A stretch of DNA of 39,549 nt from a virus: positions 1-39,549 of IMG/VR virus record IMGVR_UViG_3300048996_000060; one strand, given 5' to 3'. The notes beneath the pieces are model-generated. The model did no database searches. It saw only the letters and a list, made by a program, of their open reading frames with translations, and was not told the origin of the DNA. Both the position numbers and the translations under genes were made by a program. Below are positions 28,132 to 35,147 of the stretch, piece by piece; positions within the stretch are counted from its first letter, which is position 1; each line of letters starts with the position of its first letter.

Positions 28132-28866
28132 CTAGATTTGATCGTCCCAAGCGCCTCCGATTCGGGGCTTGGGTGATGCGGGGACCCAAGCGCCTCCGAT
28201 TCGAGCTTTCGGCACCGCGGGAATCCAGACGCCGTTCCACATGACCTTTCGAGTCACAAACGTCGTGGTTTCAAGTGCGAAATATGACGCGTCGTCGAAC
28301 TTGGCGGTGAGATCGGTCGTCGTTCCGTTCCAGATGCCGGCCTGGAACATCATCCCTACGGCGGTCTTGGTGAACGTTCCGCCCACGGTGCAGTGGGCCA
28401 TCTCCGTCCAGTTCTGACCGTCAGTCGACTTGTACATGTACAGGATGTTGTCGGTACCGAGGTTGCCGATACCCCACCATGTACCGTTCACCCAGCCTGA
28501 GCCGAGGCCGACAGTTGTGTCGACGATGACCTCGGTGTTGAACGTGACGCTGCCGCTGGGATTGAACGTGAGATAACTGCCGTTCGGAGCACCAAGAGCA
28601 GCTATCGCGTTCCCCGAACCGTCCTCAGCTCCGAGGTAGAACTCGCAGGCATCTACGCGAGTGCCGGCTACGGTCAGCTTGGCTGCGAATATGCCCTTGG
28701 AGAGATCGAATTGCTGGTCGCCCTCGACGCGCGGGTAATCTGCGACACAGGCCAAGTTCAGGGTGCCGCCAGACTCGGAGGCGCCTGGTCCCTGAGTGAC
28801 TGTCCACTTGGCGAGGTCCAGCGACGCGTCGTTGAAGTCGTCGATGAGCGTTTGCACGTACGGCAC
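28132..28866 (-). CDS. concanavalin/LamG-like tail adhesin
   Basis: 244 aa from GTG 28866 (AAGGAGG, 4-nt gap). The first 195 residues read as a beta-sandwich carbohydrate-binding domain: D-D-F-N-D-A-S-L-D-L-A-K-W, G-G-T-L-N-L-A, F-D-L-S-K-G-I-F-A-A-K-L-T-V, and a Y-K-S-T-D-G-Q-N-W-T-E-M strand pair. The end is a short tandem repeat (G-V-W-I-P-A-V-P-K-A-R-I-G-G-A-W-V-P-A-S-P-K-P-R-I-G-G-A-W). It probably binds host surface sugars. Its partner is the receptor-binding protein encoded 12 nt downstream. Confidence 0.7.
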   Translation of the reverse strand: MPYVQTLIDDFNDASLDLAKWTVTQGPGASESGGTLNLACVADYPRVEGDQQFDLSKGIFAAKLTVAGTRVDACEFYLGAEDGSGNAIAALGAPNGSYLTFNPSGSVTFNTEVIVDTTVGLGSGWVNGTWWGIGNLGTDNILYMYKSTDGQNWTEMAHCTVGGTFTKTAVGMMFQAGIWNGTTTDLTAKFDDASYFALETTTFVTRKVMWNGVWIPAVPKARIGGAWVPASPKPRIGGAWDDQI

Positions 28867-28875
28867 AGGACCTCC

Positions 28876-29664
28876 TTACCCGTCGCTGATCGTGTAGGTG
28901 TCGGGATCGACCTCGACGACAGTCGGCCAGTTGAACTGGAGGAGAATATCGTCGAGATGGGTGATGGCTTCGTCCGGACCTGAGATGGTCGCTGTTCCGT
29001 CGCCGTTGTCGACGATGACAAAGACAAAGAACGCGTCGTACATCTCGACCAGTTGGTCAAGCGTGGGGAGATAAGGCATCGCCTCGTCGGACCCGTACAG
29101 AGCTTCCTCAACCAGAGAAAGGACGTTCGGGTCCGTCGTTCGCGAGTCGATCTCGATGTGCGATGTTCGCTTGTAGCCGGCGACCGCAGGCGGCTTGGTC
29201 TTGACGGACCATGCGAACGGAGTCGGGTCCACCGTGTCGGTCTTGGTCTCGTGGGTCCGGCCGGAGGGTTCGGCCAGAGCGTTGTAAACCAGGTGGATCT
29301 TGTAGCCGGCGTCCGGATTCAGATCTGTGCCGACCGTCGTTCGCCAGGAGAAGCCGAAAGGCTTTCGCCGTTGCTGACGGAGGGACAGGCCGTTACGAAC
29401 CGACCGAGACCCGTCACACTCGGCGAACTGCGGCGGGTATGTGAAGGCGTTGATCGTGGCGCCGAACTCTTCCCTCGCGGAAACGAGAAGGATCTTCTCG
29501 CCGTCGAGGTAGTACGACTTCGTACCGCCACCTTCGGGTGCCAACTCGACGGATGTCAGGCCGGTCCATGCGACTCCTGCTTGCCCGGTGAGGTACAGGA
29601 CACCACGGTCAACGCCCGTCTCGAACTCTCGACTTCCGGGCGCAGTCCAATCCAGCCTTGTCAC
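28876..29664 (-). CDS. second major-tail-protein-like protein (tail tube paralogue)
   Basis: 262 aa from GTG 29664 (AGGAGG, 6-nt gap). It aligns with the tail tube protein at 30249-31136 over residues about 1-210: E-x-G-V-D-R-G-V-L-Y, W-x-G-L-x-S-V, E-E-F-G-A-T-I-x-A-F-T-Y-P, F-G-F-S-x-x-x-x-x-G-x-D-L-N-P-D-A-G-x-K-I-H-L-V-Y, E-A-L-Y-G. It lacks that protein's immunoglobulin-like C-terminal domain and ends in another 50-residue segment (D-N-G-D-G-T-A-T-I-S-G-P). It may form a distal or proximal ring of the tube, or be a minor tube subunit. Confidence 0.75.
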   Translation of the reverse strand: MTRLDWTAPGSREFETGVDRGVLYLTGQAGVAWTGLTSVELAPEGGGTKSYYLDGEKILLVSAREEFGATINAFTYPPQFAECDGSRSVRNGLSLRQQRRKPFGFSWRTTVGTDLNPDAGYKIHLVYNALAEPSGRTHETKTDTVDPTPFAWSVKTKPPAVAGYKRTSHIEIDSRTTDPNVLSLVEEALYGSDEAMPYLPTLDQLVEMYDAFFVFVIVDNGDGTATISGPDEAITHLDDILLQFNWPTVVEVDPDTYTISDG

Positions 29665-29677
29665 TCAGGTCCTCCTC

Positions 29678-30220
29678 TCATCCGTTGGTTCCGTACTTGG
29701 CCATGCGTTCTGCGTTCAACTTCTGGCGCTGAGCAATCTGATCACGCTTGCTCATCTTCTTCGAGGGTGCGTTCTTCTGTTCGCACACCCGCAGTAGCGT
29801 CAGCAGCTTGTTCAGATGCCAGTGTTCAGCCTCAAGCCAAACGTTGAAGTGGATCATCCAGTGGTAGATGATCTCTGCGGTGATGACCTCACGGCTCGGC
29901 CTTTGGTTCTTGTCCTCACGGAACCAAGTCGCGGTCATCTTCGCGTTGATGTACTGGTTTATCTCCTCGAAGTTCTCCTTGGAAAGTCTGGCGAAAAGCT
30001 CCGGAGGAGTTTTGGGGTCGACTGCCATCAGCATGATGTAGGCAACCGTCTCTTCCGGAGTCTTGTCGGCCGACCCGAGGAACGGCTTCTCGAAAGATTG
30101 CTCCCATTTTGACACGGAGGCCAAGGAGTGTTCGAGATCGAGCGCGACCGACTCGCTGACTTCCCACATCTGCGTGTCGTCGTTGAAACTTTCCTTCAAC
30201 GGGACTCGAATCGTAAGCAA
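29678..30220 (-). CDS. tail assembly chaperone
   Basis: 180 aa, apparently from TTG 30220 after GGAGG (7-nt gap). The pattern W-E-Q-S-F-E-K-P-F-L, K-T-P-E-E-T-V-A-Y-I, I-N-Q-Y-I-N-A-K-M-T-A-T-W-F, E-V-I-T-A-E-I-I-Y-x-W-M and H-W-H-L-N-K-L-L-T-L-L-R-V-C matches the chaperone family of Gram-positive siphophages. It coats the tape measure during tail building. I looked for a frameshift slip site near the end that would extend it, as in many phages, and saw none, so it seems to be made as a single form. Confidence 0.8.
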   Translation of the reverse strand: MLTIRVPLKESFNDDTQMWEVSESVALDLEHSLASVSKWEQSFEKPFLGSADKTPEETVAYIMLMAVDPKTPPELFARLSKENFEEINQYINAKMTATWFREDKNQRPSREVITAEIIYHWMIHFNVWLEAEHWHLNKLLTLLRVCEQKNAPSKKMSKRDQIAQRQKLNAERMAKYGTNG

Positions 30221-30248
30221 ACCTTGGCCTCCTTCCGTCAGATCGGGA

Positions 30249-31136
30249 TCAGAAGTCGCCGATGAGCCAGTCGGCGTCGACGGGCTGCGTGAACTTGTAG
30301 CCCACCGCCGGGCGAGCCTCGACGACCTTGTTGGTGGTCAGGGCCGGCTGAGCACCCGGAGCCAGCAGCTCGTCGTCCATGTAGTACTGGACGCCCGTGA
30401 TCGACGGGATCGTCATGACGTTGGTCGTGGTGTCGTACGTCGGCTCGGTCGGGGTGGCCGTCAGGACGGCGCCCGAGAACAGAGCCACGACAGCGGCCGG
30501 CGTCGGCAGGGACGGGTCGGTACCCGCGGTGCCGTAGAGGAACTCTCGAAGGGTGGCGACCGCGTCGGGGTCCTCCTTCGTGGTGTCGACGGTGATCGTC
30601 GAGAGCGGCTTGTACGTGGTGCCGCCGATCGTCCCGACCTGGACCGGGCTGGTGGCGAGCTCCCACGAGAACGTCGCCGCCTCCGGCGAGTCGTTGACCG
30701 TGGTCATGGCCTTCTCGGACGGGTTGGCGGTGGCGCCGTAGACCAGGTGGATCTTCTCGCCGGCGTCCGGGTTGAGGTCGTTGCCGATCTTGGAGACGTA
30801 CGAGAAGCCGAAGGTCGGGCGACCCTGCTGACCGAGGGACAGGCCCGGGGTCGGGCTGGCCGAACCGTCCAGAGCCGGAATGGCCTGGAGCGGGTAGGTG
30901 AACGCCTCGATGGTCGCGCCGAACTCCTCGGCGGAACGGAGGCTCGCGTAGACGATGTTGTCGGCGTACTGCTTGTTGACCTCGGCGCCAGACGGCGACT
31001 CGGTGACGGAGACCAGACCGTTCCAGGCGTACCCGTGGTCGTAGGCGCCGGCGCCGTTGACGGTGTAGAAGACGCCCTTCTCGACGCCGTTCTCGTACAC
31101 CTTCTCGCCGACCTGGTCCCACTGGAGGACAGACAT
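30249..31136 (-). CDS. major tail (tube) protein with C-terminal Ig-like domain
   Basis: 295 aa. The ATG at 31136 follows GGGGAG by 6 nt. Residues 1-220 are the tail tube fold, with E-E-F-G-A-T-I-E-A-F-T-Y-P-L, F-G-F-S-Y-V-S-K-I-G-N-D-L-N-P-D-A-G-E-K-I-H-L-V-Y-G and F-L-Y-G-T-A-G. Residues about 224-295 are a bacterial Ig-like domain (T-P-T-E-P-T-Y and so on) that also ends the capsid protein at 31777-33846. It forms the hexameric rings of the tail tube; the Ig-like domain would decorate the tail exterior. Codons are strongly G/C-ending, as expected for an abundant protein. Confidence 0.9.
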   Translation of the reverse strand: MSVLQWDQVGEKVYENGVEKGVFYTVNGAGAYDHGYAWNGLVSVTESPSGAEVNKQYADNIVYASLRSAEEFGATIEAFTYPLQAIPALDGSASPTPGLSLGQQGRPTFGFSYVSKIGNDLNPDAGEKIHLVYGATANPSEKAMTTVNDSPEAATFSWELATSPVQVGTIGGTTYKPLSTITVDTTKEDPDAVATLREFLYGTAGTDPSLPTPAAVVALFSGAVLTATPTEPTYDTTTNVMTIPSITGVQYYMDDELLAPGAQPALTTNKVVEARPAVGYKFTQPVDADWLIGDF

Positions 31137-31149
31137 TTGTTACTCCCCT

Positions 31150-31452
31150 TCAGAAGTACAAGTTGAAGACGTCGTGATGCAGCCCATCAGCTGCGTAGTT
31201 GCGATCGAACAGACACATGGGCTGCTGGGCGACCTTGTCCGGAATATCACTGTCCGGGTCCTGATCGATCACGGTGACCATGTAGCGCTTGGTGTAGGCG
31301 TACGGCTTGTTGCCAGCGAACTGAGTATTCCCACGGTCGCGCTTGTACACGATGCAGGGATAGTTCATCTGCACATTAGCCGGAGGCTGGAAGTAGACGT
31401 TGGGTGTCAACGTCACCAGCAACTCATGGAGTTGGAGGCGCGATCGGCCCAT
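31150..31452 (-). CDS. tail terminator protein
   Basis: 100 aa from ATG 31452 (GGGAGGG, 7-nt gap), overlapping the upstream gene by 29 nt. The pattern L-Q-L-H-E-L-L-V-T-L, N-V-Y-F-Q-P-P-x-N-V-Q-M-N-Y-P-C-I-V-Y-K-R-D and V-T-V-I-D-x-D-P-D-S-D-I-P-D-K-V-A is a well-known siphophage tail terminator set. The protein caps the finished tail tube and joins it to the head. It lies directly before the tail tube gene, as is typical. Confidence 0.8.
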   Translation of the reverse strand: MGRSRLQLHELLVTLTPNVYFQPPANVQMNYPCIVYKRDRGNTQFAGNKPYAYTKRYMVTVIDQDPDSDIPDKVAQQPMCLFDRNYAADGLHHDVFNLYF

Positions 31453-31762
31453 TGTACTTCCCTCCCAGCCTCAAGAGCAGACGGGGGCTCTGCACTTCAA
31501 CCTCTGTGACTTTCCACAGAGCCCCCATCCACGTCACATAGCGAATGGCAAAGAAATTTTCGTTGGCGTATGGGTCCGCCACAATGCTGATCAAGTTGTT
31601 AACCGAGAGATCGTCATTGACACTCTCTCCCGATTCGAGTCTCCGCGTGTTCCGAAGAATATCGCCGACATACTCTCGCTCGACGATTACCTCGGTCCAG
31701 ACTCCAGGCTTAGTTTCAACACTGGTCGGGCCGTAACCTACCTTTCCGTAGTACTTTGCCAT
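31424..31762 (-). CDS. head closure / head-tail joining protein
   Basis: 112 aa from ATG 31762. The motif M-A-K-Y-Y-G-K-V-G-Y, P-G-V-W-T-E-V-I-V-E-R-x-Y-x-G-D-I-L-R-N-T-R-R-x-E-S-G-E, and I-S-I-V-A-D-P-Y-A-x-E-N-F-x-A-I-R-Y-V-T-W-M-G-A-x-W-K-V matches the head-closure family (DUF7253 from memory) of Gram-positive siphophages. It seals the connector after packaging and presents the tail attachment surface. It is adjacent to the capsid gene and to the tail terminator gene. Confidence 0.75.
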   Translation of the reverse strand: MAKYYGKVGYGPTSVETKPGVWTEVIVEREYVGDILRNTRRLESGESVNDDLSVNNLISIVADPYANENFFAIRYVTWMGALWKVTEVEVQSPRLLLRLGGKYNGPIAPPTP

Positions 31763-31776
31763 CGCCGGTGCCTAGA

Positions 31777-33846
31777 TCAGGCGGCCGGACGCTTGAACGG
31801 CCACGAGGTGTCCGCGTTGGTCGCGAAGTAGTAGTTCGTGGCCGGGACCGCGACGACGGTGAGGGTCTCGCCCGCGGCCAGGGCCGGCTGTGCGCCGGAG
31901 GCCAGGACGGTGCCGTCCGAAGCGTCCTGGTAGATGACGCCCGTCTTGGTCGGGATGGTCACGACGCCGGTGGAGGCGACGAAGGTCGGCTGAGTGGGCG
32001 TCACCAGGACGTCGGTCGCGGCGGTCTTGCGGATGACCTGCGCGGACTTGATCTTGGTGAGGGCGCCGGACAGCCGCGCCTCCATGAGGTACTTGTACTG
32101 GTTGTAGTCGATGTCGAAGTCGTCGAACCGGGTGAGCTCGCCACCGCGGTCGGTACCGACCGTGTAGTCGGACAGGTTGACCAGGATGCCGACGAGGTCG
32201 CCCTCGCCCTCCATGGCCTCGACGGGGATGATCGCGTTGACGCGCAGGGCCGCGGCCAGGTCCGCCTCGGAGGCGTACAGGCGACGGTTGGAGTTGGCCT
32301 CGTCCTTGAGGAGGAGCATCTCGGTGAGGTGCTGCTCGGTGGTGAAGAGGGTCGGCCGGCCGGTGCCCTTGTAGAAGCGGCGGGCGCGGAGGACGGTCTC
32401 GATGAGCTCGTGGTACGAGGAGCTGGCGTCGTCCAGGTTGACCCGGACGGTGGTCATGTACAGCTCGTGCTCGTTGGTGATCGAGCGGATGCCGTCGCCG
32501 GAAGCGGCCGCCATCGGGTCGGCGATGTGGTCGGGGTCCGAGACGTCGCGGCCGTCGCCGAAGAGGATCGCACGCGCGATCTCCTCCTCGATCATGAGCC
32601 GGATCTCGCCCCACAGCCAGGCGACGATGTCGAAGTCGGTGACGTCGAGGATGTCGTCGCGGTCGAGCTGCTGCTTCTTGTAGATCGTGGTGGGCCCGGT
32701 CTTCCGGGACGTGACCGCGAACCACTCCTGCTTCTTGTACGAGCCGGTGATGTAGCCCTTGGCCCGCGCCTCGTCCTGGGTGATGTCCGCGACGAGGGTC
32801 TTGATCCGGGAGAACGGCCGGCGGTCGACGCCGTTGAGGACGCTCGCGACCCACTCGGTCCGGCGCTTGTTCCACTCCGGCGTGGCGGAGATCGCCTTGG
32901 CGTCCGGGAACAGGACCTCGATGTTCTCGACGCCGTGCTCCAGAGACGCCTCTTCCAGCGCCTCCTTGAGCGAGCCCAGCTTGACGGCCTTCTTGGCGAT
33001 GGCCTTGAACTCGGAGTGGGTGAGGGCCTTCTTGCCGTCCGGGATGGTGCCGGTCGCGGACTGGTCGAACACGTTGCGCGTCATAGCGCCGGTTCCTTCC
33101 TGGTGGTCGAGGTTGCCCTCGTCGGTCTTGTCGTCGGTCTTGGGCTCGCCGTCATCCTTGGGCTCACCCTCGTCCTTGGGTTCGCCGTCGTCCTTCGGCT
33201 CCTCGTCGGAGTGCGCGGCGCCGGCCTCAAGGGCCGCTTCCACCAGCGCAGTGACGAGACCCTTGGTGTCGTCGTCGAGGTCGTCGTACGCCTGCTGCAG
33301 CGTCACACCCTCGCCGTCGTCCGTCTTGGCATCCGGCTTGGCGTCGTCGATGCCGTCGACCGCGTGCTGAAGAACGATCTCTTCGCCGGTCTTGATGACA
33401 GCCTCGTCAGTCAGCTCGGTGAAGTCCTCCGGGTCATCGCTGTGGGCGATGCGGACGAAGTCGATCACTGCACCGGGGTTGGCGCCGGCGAGAACGAGCG
33501 ACACCTCACGGATCATGCCGTGGATGACGTTCTTGCCGCCCTGGATGGCCTTCTCGATCAGCTGGTTGGCGTAGATCGACAGGTGCTTGATGTCGCCGTG
33601 GGCGACCTGCAGCTTGGCGTTCTTGCCAGCCGGCGTCTCGTTGAAGTACGCCTTGCAGTAGACGCCTTCGTCTCGGTGCTCCAGCACGGCGTACCCGAGA
33701 ACGTTCTCCGGGTTGCTGTGACCGTGCATCCAGACGAGCGGCACCTGCTGCTTGTCCATGTGCTTGAAGGCATCGGGCAGAATCGTCCGGCCGTCAGAGC
33801 ACTTGAGGTTGGCCTTGGTGGCCCATCCGCCAAAGTCAGGTACCAT
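31777..33846 (-). CDS. fused prohead protease and major capsid protein
   Basis: 689 aa. The ATG at 33846 follows GGGAGGG and overlaps the portal end by 11 nt. Residues 1-145 are a prohead protease of the HK97 type: candidate catalytic His in W-M-H-G-H-S (41), Ser in K-H-L-S-I-Y-A (90), and R-E-V-S-L-V-L-A-G-A-N-P-G-A at 113-126. Residues 216-240 are an acidic E-P-K-D-D-G linker. Residues 255-610 are the HK97-fold capsid protein, and 611-689 an Ig-like domain. An internal ATG (33084, residue 255) has its own ribosome site. Presumably the protease frees the capsid domain. Strong G/C-ending codon bias fits abundant product. Confidence 0.88.
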   Translation of the reverse strand: MVPDFGGWATKANLKCSDGRTILPDAFKHMDKQQVPLVWMHGHSNPENVLGYAVLEHRDEGVYCKAYFNETPAGKNAKLQVAHGDIKHLSIYANQLIEKAIQGGKNVIHGMIREVSLVLAGANPGAVIDFVRIAHSDDPEDFTELTDEAVIKTGEEIVLQHAVDGIDDAKPDAKTDDGEGVTLQQAYDDLDDDTKGLVTALVEAALEAGAAHSDEEPKDDGEPKDEGEPKDDGEPKTDDKTDEGNLDHQEGTGAMTRNVFDQSATGTIPDGKKALTHSEFKAIAKKAVKLGSLKEALEEASLEHGVENIEVLFPDAKAISATPEWNKRRTEWVASVLNGVDRRPFSRIKTLVADITQDEARAKGYITGSYKKQEWFAVTSRKTGPTTIYKKQQLDRDDILDVTDFDIVAWLWGEIRLMIEEEIARAILFGDGRDVSDPDHIADPMAAASGDGIRSITNEHELYMTTVRVNLDDASSSYHELIETVLRARRFYKGTGRPTLFTTEQHLTEMLLLKDEANSNRRLYASEADLAAALRVNAIIPVEAMEGEGDLVGILVNLSDYTVGTDRGGELTRFDDFDIDYNQYKYLMEARLSGALTKIKSAQVIRKTAATDVLVTPTQPTFVASTGVVTIPTKTGVIYQDASDGTVLASGAQPALAAGETLTVVAVPATNYYFATNADTSWPFKRPAA
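31780..32016 (-). other. Ig-like domain at the capsid C-terminus
   Basis: Encodes residues 611-689 (T-P-T-Q-P-T-F, T-G-V-V-T-I-P-T-K-T-G-V-I-Y, G-A-Q-P-A-L, Y-Y-F-A-T-N-A-D-T-S-W). It aligns over its whole length with residues 224-295 of the tail tube protein (encoded at 30252-30467): T-P-T-[QE]-P-T, I-P-[TS]-x-T-G-V, G-A-Q-P-A-L, D-[TA]-[SD]-W. Confidence 0.8.
33082..33101 (-). promoter_or_regulatory. internal ribosome site and start for the capsid domain
   Basis: AGGAAGGA lies 9 nt before an in-frame ATG at 33084, exactly where the acidic linker ends and the capsid domain begins (M-T-R-N-V-F). Use of this start would yield a 435-aa capsid protein without protease, at a higher ratio than the fusion. 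Confidence 0.6.
33127..33201 (-). repeat. acidic E-P-K-D-D-G coding repeat
   Basis: Four imperfect 18-nt units encode E-P-K-D-D-G, E-P-K-D-E-G, E-P-K-D-D-G and E-P-K-T-D-D between the protease and capsid domains. It is a flexible charged linker likely to contain a cleavage site. Confidence 0.75.
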
Positions 33847-35128
33847 TTTGACGGTTCCCTCCCGTCTCTATCAGTTGAGGTGGCGACTCCGACGGAGCCG
33901 GTTCGAGTTCGAGCGGTTGACGAGCCGGACCGAGTTGCTTGTCGGTCGGCATGTTGGGGTTGGTGAGCTTGTCCGCGGACGGGTCCTTGGCCGGCTTCCA
34001 ACCGATGGCAGTTCGGATGTCGTTGCCCGTTGCGATGCGGTTCCGGACAAACTTGTCGCCGATCTCCGCCAGCTGTTCCATGGCGACGAGCTTGAACGGA
34101 TTGCGATACCACTCGACCGACTGACCTTGCGTCCGAGCAGTCTTCGTCAGGAAGGCCCGACGCATGGCTTCGCTGATCGCGTCAAGCAGAGGGTCGATGG
34201 TGCGGAAGAAGTAGTTGTTCATGGCCGCTTCGTCCGCTGTCCCGTTCATGACATCCGGAGTGAGCCCCAGCTGATTGAACAGCATGTCCGTGAAGTACTT
34301 GACCTCGTCGAGGAGCTTGTTCTCCACGGCCCGGTTCAGCTGTGTGATCTTCTCGGTTCCGTCTGTGTAGGCGATGCCGTACTGGCTGCCCTTCAGCTGG
34401 AACTCGATGTCCTTTCGGCGCTGTTCGGCCTGCTGCCGGCGAGCCTCAGACTTGATCACGTAAGGCAGCTGGATGATCATGTCCAGCTTGCCGGAGCTGT
34501 TCGCATCGTCGGTAGTGTCCAGAAGGTTCAACTTCCGGATGAGCCGCTGATACGTCGAGTTCGGCTCGTTCATCACCGTGTAGAGAGGGTTCTCTACGAT
34601 GGCGACGAAGCGCTTGGGGAGAGTGATCTCTTCCCTCATGCCGGATCGCTCGTTGTAGAGCATGACGCGAACGGCGTCCGGGAACCACGCGATGACTTCG
34701 CCGACTCGAAGAGACTTGATGTCGAAGCCCCCGGTAGTAGCCGGGTTCACGGAGGTCTCCACCGGAACGATGGCGACTACGCCCTTCTCCAAGACCGTCT
34801 GCGCGATGTCCTGCCTGAACTGACGTCCCGCCTGGTCCATGTTGGCTTCGACCTTGAGGCAGTCGTTCAGTCCGCTCTTGATGTCCTCGACGTACCGTTC
34901 CTCTTCGTCCACTCGGACGTGCCGGATCGGTACTTCGGAAACGTCAATCGCGATTCGCGTGATGATCGACGCGATGATGGACCGTTCGTTGCCGAGCGAC
35001 ATTCGCTGTCGATCAGGCCGGCCACCGTAGTTGAACCCGCCATGGTTCTGATTGCTGGCATACGGGTCCGATGTGAAGGCGTTCCATGCGTGCTGCAGGC
35101 TCGACCTCAATCGGGTAAGCAATGCCAT
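33836..35128 (-). CDS. portal protein
   Basis: 430 aa from ATG 35128 (AAGGAGG, 6-nt gap). HK97-type portal features are seen: an N-terminal clip/wing region, I-A-I-D-V-S-E-V-P-I-R-H, a stem-like segment L-D-E-V-K-Y-F-T-D-M-L-F-N-Q-L-G-L-T-P-D-V-M-N-G-T-A-D-E-A-A-M-N-N-Y, a helical crown, and a proline-rich C-terminal tail. The dodecameric portal is the DNA entry channel at one capsid vertex. It lies between the large terminase and the protease-capsid fusion, the standard order. Confidence 0.9.
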   Translation of the reverse strand: MALLTRLRSSLQHAWNAFTSDPYASNQNHGGFNYGGRPDRQRMSLGNERSIIASIITRIAIDVSEVPIRHVRVDEEERYVEDIKSGLNDCLKVEANMDQAGRQFRQDIAQTVLEKGVVAIVPVETSVNPATTGGFDIKSLRVGEVIAWFPDAVRVMLYNERSGMREEITLPKRFVAIVENPLYTVMNEPNSTYQRLIRKLNLLDTTDDANSSGKLDMIIQLPYVIKSEARRQQAEQRRKDIEFQLKGSQYGIAYTDGTEKITQLNRAVENKLLDEVKYFTDMLFNQLGLTPDVMNGTADEAAMNNYFFRTIDPLLDAISEAMRRAFLTKTARTQGQSVEWYRNPFKLVAMEQLAEIGDKFVRNRIATGNDIRTAIGWKPAKDPSADKLTNPNMPTDKQLGPARQPLELEPAPSESPPQLIETGGNRQNGT

Positions 35129-35147
35129 GAGTCACCTCCTTTCCTGG

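Noticed and set aside
29678-30220. Programmed frameshift in the tail chaperone
   Set aside because: No slip heptamer near the 3' end and no overlapping extension frame before the next gene.
31756-33966. Long plus-strand open frames opposite the capsid, polymerase and tape measure genes
   Set aside because: They are mirror frames caused by high GC and G/C-ending codons. They lack ribosome sites and known motifs, and the minus-strand genes explain the DNA.
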